From NCBI GenBank assembly GCA_027604505.1, contig JADIIX010000080.1:3353-67352 (forward strand): 64,000 nt of DNA, given 5' to 3'. Position 1 is the first letter of the stretch, and each line of letters begins with the position of its first letter. Below the pieces are notes generated by a model. It did no database searches, was not told the DNA's origin, and was given only the letters and a program-made list of their open reading frames with translations. A program made the translations under genes and the position numbers. Positions 12,467 to 24,820 of this stretch are shown piece after piece. Source of the DNA: Gonapodya sp. JEL0774 (Eukaryota; Monoblepharomycota; Monoblepharidomycetes; Monoblepharidales; Gonapodyaceae).

Positions 12467-12659
12467 TATTTGAATGTCTGCAACTATGAACATAACCATT
12501 GATGTTCCTAGCATTCTAGAATGTATTCTAATCAATTGAATTAGGAGCTCAAGCAAACGGTAATGTGGAGATCCGAAGTCCAATCCAAAGTGACAACTAC
12601 GTCCAAAAGCACACTTCAATCCACAACATGTCCAATAGCATGCCATGTCTATTGAGATT

Positions 12660-15639
12660 TCAAATCTTCTCCAACGCTTGCGCGAGCTTTCCCGCTCCTT
12701 CCTTTCCAATAGCCTGGGCCATCCGTTCCCGCATCTCCTCGTCACTTGGTTCGACTGACGATGCTGAGGCATTGTAGATGGCGTCTAAGTACACCTAAAA
12801 CCAATTACAAATTCAGTTTCACAGAGCTTGCCGTACTTGTTTCACCCCTTGCAGAACCCACCTTCGCGATCTCCCCCGCTACGGCAGATTCCACTACACT
12901 GCCTTCGCCGTACACCGCGGTCATTTCCTTATTCCTCACTTCCCCGCGGGCCTTAGCCGCCAGTCCCCTTTCTCTTGCCCACTCCACCGCCTCTCGCGTA
13001 TCTGCAAGCAACTGGTCGACCGCCCGTGGTGTGATGAGCGTGACGGCGAAGTGGAGAGCAGGCGGCAGTTGGAGAGATGAGAGATGCCTAGAAGGGTGTG
13101 CATGGTGAGGCGAGGCTCTGTGGTCGAACGGGTTGGGACTTTCCAACGCACCAGTCCCTTTTCGACATAAACAATCCAACATCCCCAATATCCACCAAAG
13201 GATCCGCACTCTGCCATGCCACTACACAAGCGATGGGGTTACCCATGACTCTAACTCCCGGTATGGCGTTTATGCTACAGAAAGAAAATGAATTTCAAAC
13301 ACCATCCAATCACGAAAGACGTACGGGCCACCAAAAGAAACTCTCGCACTCACCCCTCTGCAATCCTCTTCTGGGTGGCTACAATCTGCTTCGTCGAGGC
13401 AATATAACCATCTTCGCCGTATTTCACGAGCGCAGCCCAACAGCCAGCGATGAGCGATCCTGGTCTCGATCCTGCGACGCCGCTAGAAATCGATGGCGGG
13501 GTACAAAGCAATCAATCCATTGCCTACTCTCAAAGAAAAGCCGAGTTTTTACTCACTGACTGGCATACAGCCCTCCGGGCCATCCCGTCTCAATTGAGTA
13601 CTGGTATCGTCGAAGCTCCGGGGTACGGTACAAGATGGTGGACGTTCCCTTGGGAGCGAATGCGTACTTGTGTGTATCGCAGGATATACCTATCAGAAAA
13701 CAAAACAGATGGTCCAGTGATGTTCAGTCCATGCCGCGACCCCTCACCCAAACTCACTCGTGACACCTTCCACCTCAAACCCGCCTCCCCAACCCACACT
13801 CCCCTTCCATTCCAAATCCTTCTTCAAACTCTCCCCCAAACCCGCCTTCTCCATGAAGGCGACCACGAACCCGCCCAGACACGCGTCGACATGTAAGCCA
13901 ACACCGTACTTTTGAGCCAAGCGGCCGAGCGCAGGGATAGGATCCATGATTCCGTGGGGATAGTTGGGGAGAGAGCCGAAGAGCTACGCGATGCAAGCGA
14001 TAGATGTGATTTGTAAAGACTCCACTATCGGCATGAAGTACCTCACTTAATTGGAGGTGAACTCACCGCCACAGTGTTCCCATCTATGGCCCTCTCCACG
14101 GCCTTCAAGTCGACTTTATATGTCACCAAATCGAGCTGCACTTTGCGGAGCTGAATGCCGAAGAATTGAGAGGCCTGTACATCGCCACAAAGAAGGCCGT
14201 CAGCGCCCCTCAAAGAAACGAGAAACGAACAGCGCGTGCACGAAGAACAGCAAAGGAAACGGCTCCACCACGCGCCTCACCAAATGATCACCCACCTTGT
14301 CTACCGCCGCGTGGGCCGTGCACGGAACAACAACGTTTGGTCTGCGTATCCCCTTCACGTCGCGTCCCCAATCTCTGTAGGCCTTGAACGCCATCAAGAG
14401 CGATTCGGATCCACCGCTGGTGACAAGACCGCAGGCTGTCGGTGGAGGATTGACTGGGTAATGCGGGGAACGGGCGTTTCTTTAGGGGAGGAAGAGACAA
14501 CGAAGGAGTGACGATATTTTACGCACAGAGGTTGAGCACCATGGAGACGATTTCTGCTTCCATGGATCGAGTGGATTCGAAGAGGGTTGGGTGGAGGGCC
14601 TTTGCAAGGTAGACGAAGCGCGTGAGGTGTGAAAACTGCGATCTACGAGTGATTGCGAAACTCCATGCAGAGCGCCCACTTTACGCTTACATTCGCCGTG
14701 ATAAACATCTTGACCGCCTCTGCAGCGACTTCCTTGACCTCTCCCTCTCCGCTATAAACAGCCCCTGACACTTTGCCTTCGTTAACCTCGTGCGCATCAC
14801 GCTTCTTGTAGTTTTTCAACTCGTTCAGAACCTGGTCCGTTGTCAAGCCCGACGCGGGAAGGTGGGTGTAGTGCATGAGCGACGTGTCGTAGGCCGAGGG
14901 AGAAATGCGCTTGGAGACGCGAGATGATGCGGCAAGCACAGCGGATTGGAGGGGGTTGGGTTGTTTGAAAAGGCGGAGGAGGGATGTGGCGAGGGCCTTG
15001 GGGAGAGAGAAGGGGGAGAGGGAGCGACATTGATGAAGAACGGGCAATAGAATGACGAAGAGCAATCACTCAAGATGGGAAGGCAACAGAGTACCCGAGC
15101 GGGGCGGTGAACAATTTGCTGACTTCCATTGCTTCGCACTCCCGCTGCCAAATTTCCGGATGACATCACTCCCAGTCCCAAGTTCCCAGCGGCACACTCA
15201 CCAAGGGTGCATTCTTGGCGACATAGTATGCGGCTCTCCACAGTCCACCGTGAGTTCGTATAAATTCGACGGACAGAGATGAGGAGGTGTAGATGAAGAA
15301 CTGTAGGAACGAAGAATGCGAAGTTGAGAAAACGCATGGAATATTCCGCGTTAAGATGTTGCCCGATTATCACTGAGCTCGAGCAAGGAGGTTCCGGTTT
15401 CCAATGATACATAAACTTGATCCACACAAAGGATCATTGCGCTCATCCAAATCACAACCTCATCGAGACTTCGAAACACCCAAATTGCTGATTGCTCTGC
15501 AGCTCAACCAAAAACGCACCACAAAAACGATATTTTTTGCCAGGGTGATTGACGGCGAAGAGTTGAATTTTGTGAGAGATGAGGAGAGGATTTGGAGGAC
15601 ATTCCGGAGCGATGAGGACGATGGGAAAATGGAAGACAT
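12660..15639 (-). CDS. DPL1: Sphingosine-1-phosphate lyase
   Basis: PLP-dependent ER enzyme that cleaves phosphorylated long-chain bases to a fatty aldehyde and phosphoethanolamine, the exit step of sphingolipid breakdown. The first exon (from 15639) gives a short N-terminus with a hydrophobic stretch ([10 protein letters not shown]). It splices to [20 protein letters not shown], then [13 protein letters not shown]. The next exon has [20 protein letters not shown] and [11 protein letters not shown]. Further on come [20 protein letters not shown] and [19 protein letters not shown], whose THKY carries the PLP lysine, followed by [11 protein letters not shown]. The C-terminal part reads [20 protein letters not shown] and ends [13 protein letters not shown]. 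Many introns (about eight) interrupt it. The N-terminal exon and its GTGCGT donor are the least certain part; family membership is firm. Confidence 0.9.
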
Positions 15640-16389
15640 GGCGATGGAAGATGTGTCGTGCAGTTGTGTAGCGAGCAGAGTTGAAACGGAACAGTGATGG
15701 CGTCACTGCACTGGAAGGAGAAGCCGGTTTCCGCTTGAGTTTGACTGAGCCGTTCAAGGACCGGCGAGTACACAAAGCGTCGCCAGAAATGTGCGGTATC
15801 GAGAGAATCAGAAGTTGGATCCAACAGTTCCTTCTTTATGTACAAAACTTGGAAAGATCGCAGATCGCTTCGGTCCGGGGATTCGGTTGGTCGGTTCTCA
15901 AGTTCTGCCGGGTCCTGATCTGTCCTATGATCCGACCCGATGACAGAGCAAGCAAACTACAGTATGAAATAATTATTCTGTCCTTTTCCCTTTAGTTCTC
16001 TTTGGATGCTGGCAACAAACGCCAGTCCAACTATTCTAAAAGTTATCCTCTTCTTCGGCGCTGTGCGCGAGATTGTTTTCAATGGAATGCATTCGCCCTC
16101 CTTCAGTTCGAAATCACGACTTCAAGATGGATGGCGGATGACGAATATCGGCTTCCAATTTTCGGGCCTGGAACAGTCGGCCAGACTCGCGAGCTAACTG
16201 ATGAAGTAATGAATGTGTGTTGTTGTCCTCTTCCGTTGCCTGACACCTGCCTTGCTCTCGCAGTGATCTGCGAATGCTCTCAGTCTACTATTCAAAAGCA
16301 CCAGACTGCCTTTTTAAGAGCCAAACCACGGTAATCAAATTGCACCCGGTGATCATTGAATCTCTTTGGGGACAGTGGCTAGTCCGTCG
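15640..16389. other. Divergent intergenic region
   Basis: About 750 nt between the start of DPL1 (minus) and a multi-TM gene (plus). Open frames here (for example 15681-15995 and 16002-16334) have no recognisable motif or splice support. Probably promoters and UTRs. Confidence 0.4.
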
Positions 16390-17668
16390 ATGGGGACAGT
16401 GTTGGGCAACAATGCCCCAGAGATCGACCCGGCTCTTGATTTGCAGGTCTATGTGAACTCGATCATACTCGCGAGGTAGATATTCCCCGCCATATATTTT
16501 AGGAAATTTCCTCCTTGTTTATCCATGTCACAGCTTCACAGCCCAATGTGTCGTCGTGGCAACCTTTTTACAAGACATTCGCCGTTTCCCAATCAACCTC
16601 CGCATTCTGGGACTCATTTCCTTATCTTGCTCCTTACTTTGTGCTCTTTGCGCCTTTGTTTCCAACATTTACCAATGTGAACCGGCCATGCAGTCAGTAG
16701 TACCGCTGTTCTATGTTGATCCTCACCATAAGGTTACCTCACCATAAGTGAACCTGTACGGTTTCCGCTAGAATCGGATGCCACGTGTCCTTTTTGGGCA
16801 CATTGTGTGAATGTCTCACGTACGGTCTGCGTATTTGGGCCCTTTCAAACCGGAATCGGAGAGTCGGGATGGCACTGGCCGTAGGCGTGTGTGTTAGCGC
16901 GGGAGCAGCACAAGGGTCTGCATCAATAGTCATTGCTGTTTCATCGACGTGGCGTGTAACATTGCCCAACGTTCTGTTCTCTCATTTCTCAGCTACTGCG
17001 CGTCAGTTTCTGTATACCGTGCCCTGCCCCTGCTCTGCGCTGTGCCGCGAGAGCCCCTGATCCAGCTCCTTCAGAGTATCAATGGAATAAGTACAGCCAT
17101 CGTACTGGTTGCGTTCATCGCTCTTCATTTTTTCTACATCCGCAACCACTCACTCGCGATTGCCGCTACGATTGCTCTGACCCCAATTGGAAACAGCCCC
17201 CAGAACGAGGAGCCTCTGAAAAAACTAGTTGCAACCATCAAGTTATTCGCAACAAGCACGGTGGTCATGGCCATTGATGCAAGCCGGATGTTGATTGTCG
17301 GAACTGTAGGTTAATTCATTTACCGCAGAGTCTTCAACAAAAGTTCAACGATTCATGTTGCCTTCCGGCTTCCATTGCCCACAAAGTTGGACGTCAGCCC
17401 AACCACCTTCTTTATTTTTGTTTTTGGATTCCAAATTTTGCACGACGTGGTGTTTTGCATTTACATGAAGTCTTTTGCGAATGAAATCCGCGAGTCCGAG
17501 AAACTGGCTCGTCTCTCCAGAGGCCAGCTTGCGAACTCTGTAATGAAGGGCGAGGTGTCTCTGGCAGGACACAAGTCCCACCAGTCGTCTGTCGATTCAG
17601 CACGCCCTTCGGTAGTGCGTTCTGCGAGTGTCCGGGCGGGAGTGATGAATGGAGACCCTGCAGTTTGA
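16390..17668 (+). CDS. Uncharacterised multi-pass membrane protein
   Basis: The exon from the ATG at 16390 encodes an extracytoplasmic-looking start and VYVNSIILA. It splices to SFTAQCVVVATFLQDIRRFP, then INLRILGLISLSCSLLCALC, a helix that ends at VSNIYQCEPAMQ. Later exons give FLGTLCECLTYGLRIWAL, a helix around MALAVGVCVSAGAAQGSASI, ISTAIVLVAFIALHFFYI, KLFATSTVVMAIDASRML and FFIFVFGFQILHDVVFCIYM. A Ser/Arg-rich cytoplasmic tail stops at 17668. Six to seven hydrophobic helices and a serine tail resemble a seven-helix receptor in outline, but I know no named family. I recall similar undescribed proteins in chytrid genomes; that is memory, not a search. The junction near 16.70-16.78 kb is unresolved. 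Confidence 0.65.
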
Positions 17669-18104
17669 TATCGACATTTTGAACAGTATTGGCGTCATTT
17701 GTCGTGACACCCACGTGCGTTTGATGGCATGAGACACAATAGCGACATTGAATGCGATTTCAGAACCCAGATCTTGGTGTTTATTTCATAACAATATAGG
17801 GATATAAACACGAAGTTGGTGATTCTTCTGGAATGGGTACGGGAGCAAACTCCTCCTTCCCATCGGGTCCAAAGGAAGAAGGGGCTAGCCATCGTCCAAA
17901 CAATTACATAAATATAAGTAAGTTAGTTGAATTGATTTACATAATTGCACGCAGGCAAAGCGGAGGTTCATTGGAGGCAATATGAGTCACCACCTGCGCC
18001 ACCTTCATGGAGAGGCTCCCTGTCTTTTATTCAATTCATTCGACGATTCCGCCCGCACAAACAGCTCGAACTTCAGCACCAACTCGGAATTCAAATCAGC
18101 TGCC
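17669..18104. other. Intergenic; possible upstream in-frame extension
   Basis: Contains the 3' end of the membrane protein gene and the 5' flank of the hemerythrin-like gene. An ATG at 17982 is in frame with the latter and would add 41 residues, but they do not resemble a targeting sequence and are more likely 5' UTR. Confidence 0.4.
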
Positions 18105-19638
18105 ATGCTCGTGTCGCTTTCGCACTCCGTCTCCTCTCTCTTCGCCCCCGCGCTCGCCCGTGCGGCCCTCCCCGCGTTGGCATCTTCCGCTTCAAACGTC
18201 GCCATTTCTCGAACCCATTCCGCTCCCGCCACTCGCCAGGTCACCAGACGTGCTTACAACTCCGCATCACTCTCGGAAACCATCGAGGATCTTCTCATCG
18301 CTGATCACAGGTGTGTGCCGCCAAATCCGTTTGGTTCGATCCGAACACCCGTAAGATTTGAATTTATTTGCTCATCGGAACAGGAACTTCGCAGACCTCA
18401 TGAGACGGTACAATCTCACCAATGAAAAGGCCGAAAAGAAGGTGTGTAGCTTTCCTCCGCTTTTTGATCCCTGACCTGACCATCGTCCTCCCTTACCTCG
18501 ACGCTCCCCACCCTTGTTTTACATTACCTTACCCCTCTGCAATTTTCCATTTTTTTGCTTTGTTTTGCCACACACAAACTCCAACCCACTCCAATGGGCC
18601 TCCTCTCCGAATCGCGCTCCTTGCAAACAACACTCTCACACCTAGGCCGCCCTGGCGGAGCTCATCCGCCAAGTCGCGGTCCACTCCGTCGGCGAGGAGA
18701 AGATCCTTTACCCGGTGAGTCATAGTCAAAGAACGTGAACCGGGAAGCTTGAACTCTCGGAGCTACCTGGACGAGCTGCTGTTGGAAGGATATTAATATG
18801 GCACGGATGACAGAAGTCCACACGAGAGGCGCGAGGGTTGCCCAATTAAGAATGCACACCATTGACGAGAAACGATGGAGGACTGGGACGGGAACAGCCC
18901 AACATGTAATCCATCTTCGTATGCCCGGGAATCTCACATCTGTCCAATCGCCGTTCTACTTGCACATATTGCCCATTTCCACATAATTCTTTCACTCTCA
19001 CAACAAGATCCTGGAAAAAATAGCTATCAAGGGCGATGCCAAAGCCGTTATTGCGCGCGAACGTCTTGAGCACAAACAGGTTCGGGACATGCTCTACGAC
19101 CTCTTGGACCGGAATCTCGCGGTAGGCGAGAGTGATTTTGAGAAGGACGTGGAGGGCATGTACAAGTACTTGGCAGCACACTGTGAGTAACGGTAGTGAG
19201 TTGGGCTCCAGAAAAGGTGATGCTAGTATGAAATCTTCAAAGTTGGACTTGTGTGCGATCAGGTGCAAACGGAGAGTGAGGAATATGGTACACGAAGCAG
19301 AACACAAACTGGACAAACCATTACGATTGGGATAGGCATTTTTCGGGCATTTTTCAGGTTATAACCCGTTCTTCTCAAGCTCACATTCACTCCCCTTCCT
19401 GACCCAATGCGCCCTTATGATACCGCACGCAGGCGCCGGCGAGGAAGTTTCTGACTGTGCTGAGATGGCTCGCTTCTTCCCCGAGTCGGCTCGTCGAGAG
19501 TTCGGATCCAGGTTCACGGCTGTAAAGAAGTTGGCGGAGGAGCAGGTGGCGGAGGGTGGGTTGGATTTCAGTTCTGTGCGAGTTTGTTGCCCACAACTAA
19601 CAGCGCAAACTGGATGTCGATTACACCTCCACGGTTAA
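18105..19638 (+). CDS. Hemerythrin-like (HHE) protein, mitochondrial
   Basis: Predicted di-iron four-helix protein that binds O2, NO or iron. I chose the ATG at 18105 because it opens a clear mitochondrial presequence: LARAALPALA, later TRQVTRRAYNS, with Arg/Ser/Ala and few acidic residues. Spliced exons then give the hemerythrin core: LLIADHRNFADLMRRYN, ELIRQVAVHSVGEEKILYP (the HxxxE iron motif), EKIAIKGDAKAVIARERLEH and KQVRDMLYDLLDRN, then YKYLAAH joined to AGAGEEVSDCAEMARFFPES. Introns lie at about 18.31, 18.44, 18.71 and 19.18 kb, with good GTGTGT/GTGAGT donors. The C-terminus after FTAVKKLAEEQVAEGG is uncertain: the frame stops at 19638, but another splice toward 19.7 kb is possible. 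Domain call is good; the metal ligand in the last helix depends on the last junction. Confidence 0.72.
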
Positions 19639-20009
19639 TTTCCTCTTCCGAATCCGCACCGCACCCTGCTCCGAAACACAACAGAGATCCTCGACATGGA
19701 GTCCAAAATCAATGTGAGCACGAGAGTGGACGCTACGATGGACCATTGAGAACAGTCAACTCACTTGTCTTCTGTCATATTCCTTATTCGCTCAGTTGTG
19801 ATTACCCTGTCGTTGAAGAAAAACAACACTTCCCTTTGCCATGTTTCTCAACTCCGGCTTTCTTCCATACTTCGCTTGCACTATTCCGCGTCGGAAACCT
19901 TTGCCTTTATTCTCCCCTGGACCTCCGTATCGTGTTCTCCACCTCCACGATCGGCCCAATAATTGTGGTATCCAGTGAAGTGTAGTCCTTAGAACAACAG
20001 AATGCTGTT
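19639..20009. other. Intergenic, no supported gene
   Basis: Downstream of the hemerythrin-like gene. An open frame continues to about 19985 but reads as non-coding after the ATG-GAG-TCC at 19.7 kb. It could hold a further 3' exon of the hemerythrin gene. Confidence 0.3.
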
Positions 20010-20889
20010 TCATAGAAATTTGTGGTGGGTGGGAGGGTTGTTGGTAGAACCATCACCAATACTATTCATTGATTTGCGCTGCGGGGACCAACACCCGGCA
20101 GGTGCCGTGGCAGGTTTGGGTGCCAGAAATCTGGAGGTTGTAACAGATCTGACAAGCATCATCAAGTTTGGGTGTTCGAGATGGTTACAAATTTCATCAT
20201 GCTTCATCGAGTCATAAGAATTGTTTCCTATCACCAAGGGTCTTTGGAAAGATGAGAAGAAAAGCTCAGATAGTTGTCGCCCCGAACTGACGTTGAGCTT
20301 CATATCGTGCTCTGCATATCCGACCCTCACCATTCCCGGTTCTAGTGGAGATTTTAAATTGAGAAGAAATCTCGGAGATGAAACAATTGTTAAACGATGA
20401 TTGTGCGAGCCTGGAACAACGCAAAAGTCGCGCTCAGATGTTCCCTCTGGCTGAGAGCTCATCCTAACCAACAGGTGGCACTTTACATGCAATATTGACT
20501 TGTGAGGGCAAACCTGTTCTGAGCTCCTTTTCGAAATACTTGATCGCGGAACCAATTCTTTCCACAAGCTCGCTATTAATTTCGCCGTGCTCGTCTAAGC
20601 CAATCTGGCCTTTCACTAGTGGCAGCAATCCATTGCAGCAGAGGGGGCAGCAGCGCTCCTGGTGGTAACGCAAATCTTGCCTGGACGAGAGTGGAAAGTA
20701 GATTACGGCAACGAAAGGAGCAATCGTTTTGACTCTGTGTGAGAAGAACAAGCTCTTTGGTTTGGTTGATTCAATTCTGATGGTGCCGCCGATAAATTCG
20801 CTCGCCCATTTTTGAACTCTCCACGATTCAATCGACTCACATGGCCGGGAAAATGAAATCACAGTTTGTGAATTATGGCGGTTGTTCAC
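20010..20889 (-). CDS. Hypothetical protein, doubtful
   Basis: Two overlapping minus-strand frames: 20464-20889 and 20010-20567. The first begins MNNRHNSQ and contains HQERCCPLCCNGLLPLVKG and ELVERIGSAIKYFEKEL, ending KVPPVG. The CPLCC cluster and amphipathic helix look protein-like. The second frame contains SPRFLLNLKSPLEPGMVRVG and NHLEHPNLMMLVRSV. A splice between them was not found in phase. The start overlaps the plus-strand zinc-finger gene at 20875 by 15 nt. No family recognised; part or all of this may be non-coding. Confidence 0.28.
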
Positions 20890-23800
20890 CCGGTTGGGGA
20901 GGAGTCCTACAGGGAGGACGGAGAATCAGAGACAGACACCGAGTCAAACTTCGAATACACGGATGCGGGCCCTGGGAAGATCATGCTAGATGACAGTGAT
21001 ACTGTTGTCTATACTCCTGGTCATGGTGGGTGGCTCGAAGAGCGTACGCTGTTCCCAAGACGGTAAACTGGCCAGCGTCCTTGCAGAGGTGTTCTCTCAG
21101 TCCGAGCACCATACCATCCCCATACCGATTACTGAGCAGAACGAGCTTTCTCTTGAGAGAGGTATCCACCGCTTCCCTGACCGTGGTGGGGGAGCACAAG
21201 ACGACCGCGCTGGATTCTCGACGCCCTTCCAAGAAACAGAGATGTCCATGAACTTCGGCTACAATCCTTTCGGCGAAGATGTCCTGTACAGCTCGGAGAG
21301 TTATGGCGCAGATGGATTTGGTGCGAGAGCGGATGCTCCATCCGCTGACGGTGGCGAAACCGATTTGAATATGAACCCGGTGGATTCCGGCTCCAATCGC
21401 ACAGGCGCGGAGATTGGCCAGGTCGTAATTGGTGATTTAAATACGTCGCTGGACAACACTTTTGTGAGCGCCGACCTGTACACCAACACCACTGTGCCAT
21501 ACGAGGACGGCTCACTGACCATTCTTGCCGACATGTCATTTACGCGCGGTCATCGTGGAAGAGACACTGATCACGAAGATGGCATCGATGGTCTCAAACA
21601 GCAATATCATGATATCGACGACAGAGCCACTCCCGATATTGAGTCGGGTTTTGATTTTGCTAATGTCACCATGCCTGATAACAACAGCAGTCTAGGGATG
21701 CCCTCAATGTCTTTGGGACACACTCCTGACCAACTTTCGCCGCAGCCGTTCGCCTCTCCCTCTAACGTCTACGCGTTTGCTCAACCATTGGACCGCTCTG
21801 ACTCCGCTCCATTCAATGAACTCATGGACGCGATTCAAAGGGAGGCAATCGGAGCGGAAGACACCCAGGATGCGCCAAAAGAATACAAAGAACGGCGTGG
21901 GTATGACCTTTCAGGATCCGAGCTGCGGTAGGAGACATCGCCGTGAGGAATCTTCCTTGGAGTTGGGGGTTGGAGGAGTGAGGTTGGTGGGGATGGGGTT
22001 TGGGAAGCGCCGAAGCAACGTTGGACAATACGGATGGACAATGCTTGAAGCGGTTTCCCGCTGTGTATTTGAAGATTGACTTCAACTAATGTCGCTCCCT
22101 CCGAATAACAGATTTGTATGTCTACGATCCTTCCGATGGCTCGTTGGCTCAAAATCAATCCAAGTCGCAGCAGCCTTCCAATCACTTGTATCAGCGCCCT
22201 AACTCGAAATTCGCATTAGACGTTCGAGGACAGGTGTACGATGAAACTGCTAGGGATAACGTTGAGCGACCCCGTCATGTTGACCCAGGAATACCAAATA
22301 TGGGTGAACCGTCGTGCTCCGTGGTTTTGTCACTACTCCTTTTTGACAAAATTGGACTTTTAGACACACATCCCCAAAACTTGGACTCTCAGAATACACA
22401 GAAGATAACCCGTACTGACGTTTTCGGGCACTCGACTAGCCAACAACCGTTTGCCGCTCCTGGAGGCTCCAATTACGGTGATTTGCGCACTACAAGGAAA
22501 TCCGCTCTTCAGTCCTAATACAATATTCATCAGCAGAGATTACGCCGCACGAGCACATGTTGATCCCTTCCTCTAAATTGAATACAACCCCACGGTTTGA
22601 GCTCGGTTTTGTTTCAGACGAGCGATTCGACTTTCCTTATCACTTTCAGCAAGAGCAGCGAACGAGCACATATGGGGCACCGCAGATTATCTACACAGCA
22701 AGACAGTATGAGGGTTGGGACAGATCGTCACCTTTGGGAGGAATCGAAGCTCTGAGAGGACCAGGCTCCAATACAGCGAGCCTCCCTGCAGCATCGGAGT
22801 GGATTGCAATAGATTCGGAGCTTATAGGAAGAAATACCCGACATCGCTTTTCTGACAGTTTCAAAGGAGAGTCGGTGGATCTGAACGTGAACAAGGAATC
22901 GGACACCGCATCACATTCTTTCAAGACACAAATTGTGGACATGAGCGGACACCTCTGGGCGTATGGGGCTCCCAACTCTACTTTAAATCAAGGGGATGTG
23001 GCGAATGTCCACAATGAACCTACAGAGTTGCCGGCTAACATTAAAGTTGAACTTTCCGAATCGTCTCCGCCGAATGGTGAACCCAGTACATTAACAAGTC
23101 AACCGTCCATCGTCGCTGGTCGGGTGATGACGGGATCACTTCATGCTAACGAGCAGGATTTGATCAACTTTCACCAGTCCGAAAATGCTTATTCGTTAAG
23201 GCCTTCACACTCTTCTCGGCGCCCCTCTCTGAACGTTGGTGTACCTCTATCAGTATCGCATCAAAAAACCACACAAAGACGGCAGAACACTGCTGAAAAA
23301 CTGCTTGCTGCTACTGCCACTCCGATTTCAACAGGGGGTGGGGTTGCGACAGCCTTTGTTGCTCCCGCATCTGCCACAGCCATGCATAATTTCGCAGATG
23401 ATCGCATGGAATTAATAGAGGACGACCATCAGGATGGTGCATCAGATGAAAAGAAGCACGTGTGTAGAGCATGTGGTATCAAGTTCAACAGGAGCCACAA
23501 CCTCAAGAGTCACATGCTGGTGGGTTCACCAATGTGAACCGGCGCGAATGCTAATTCATGTGTGTATCCAACTGTGTCGCTTCAGACCCATACTGGTGAG
23601 CGTCCATTCAAGTGCGAAAACTGTGAGCTGTCTTTTTCTCGCCTCCACGACTTGCGACGGCACAAGAGACTCCACACGGGCGAGCGACCTCATGTTTGCG
23701 CTGGCTGTGACAAAAGTTTTGCTAGGTGAGTTTGGATAGGCCTACAATATTGAGCACGACGCATTCGTGTAGCGAGGAACTGGATGTGCACTCGGGACAT

Positions 23801-24665
23801 TTGCCTCCGAGCCTTGCACCCCTCAGTTGAAACTTTCCTATTGTTTGCTAGGCGTGACGCTCTTCGCCGTCACAAGCGCTCGGGGCAATGTACTGGCGGT
23901 ATCACAATGTGCTCTGACGACGAGATTGCGGAGGGTGGTCGCCTCCGAGTTGCGAAGTCTCGTTCAAAATCTGCCGGCATCTCAAAGTCTGCTGCGAACT
24001 TTCCCACCACGGCACGAACAGTATCAGCATCGTCGACTGGGTATCATGACTATCGTGAGCCTGAGTTCAGCGGTGTCCCTGTTTCCGTCGAGAGAGCTGG
24101 TGTGGCGTCAGCAACGGACTCTGAAGTATTGCCTGACGATCTCGCACAGGAGCCTTTTTCTGGGACAGTCTCCAACCGCCAGCTAGCAAATCGGCTTGAG
24201 ATTTGGGGGAATGTGGGCGGGTACCTTTTGGAGACTGATCCCAACATCGGTCGAACATTTTCAGTGTACTCGGCGAACCCACTAGTCGGCGCCATAACGT
24301 CACCACTGTTAATCATGGAGTCCCAAGCTGTGATGATGGAGCAACCCTCAAATGAACAACTTGCAAAGAGTAGAGAACATGAACAGCATCAAGAGGAGCG
24401 TGAAAAGAATTCCCTTGTTCATGATGGAGATTGGGGTTTATCGGACAGTCGTGACCTTTCCGACTCGGAGAGCAATGAGAAGTACGAACAACAAAAACTT
24501 GCGTACAATTCTGGGGACTCAATACCTGACTTTGGTGAAGACCGTGATGCTTCAGACGATGGATTCATCACCGACGCAGGGGATTTGGAGGGCGACACGG
24601 CACTCAAAGAGTTCTTCCGTGAGGATTGTGAGTTTGAACCCCCAAAGAAAAAAATGAGGAAATGA
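20875..24665 (+). CDS. Crz1-like C2H2 zinc-finger transcription factor
   Basis: Long, mostly disordered N-terminus (acidic, Ser/Asp/Asn-rich, 20.9-23.4 kb), then three C2H2 fingers over three exons. Finger 1 is [19 protein letters not shown] followed by THTGERPF (about 23460-23600). Finger 2 is [19 protein letters not shown] followed by LHTGERPH. Finger 3 is [19 protein letters not shown]. The residues NLKSH / HDLRRH / DALRRH and the FAR of finger 3 parallel yeast Crz1, the calcineurin-controlled factor. A Ser/Glu-rich tail ends in a basic KKKMRK, a likely nuclear localisation signal. A PQIIYT hexapeptide near 22.68 kb resembles a calcineurin PxIxIT dock imperfectly. The first intron would be only 34 nt (21026-21059). 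Junctions near 21.9-22.1 and 22.5 kb are unresolved. The DNA-binding domain is certain; Crz1 orthology is an inference from finger order and residues. Confidence 0.75.
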
Positions 24666-24820
24666 CCTGCAATTATGACATATTGTTGGGGACGATACCT
24701 TTTCTATCACCCGTAAATAGTTTCTAAATAGTTTTGTTTGTATATTAGTCCTTTCCGGAGTCGGTTCAAAGTTCAGTCCATAGTTAAATTTCATCGTCAA
24801 CCGTTTCCATCGTTTACAGA

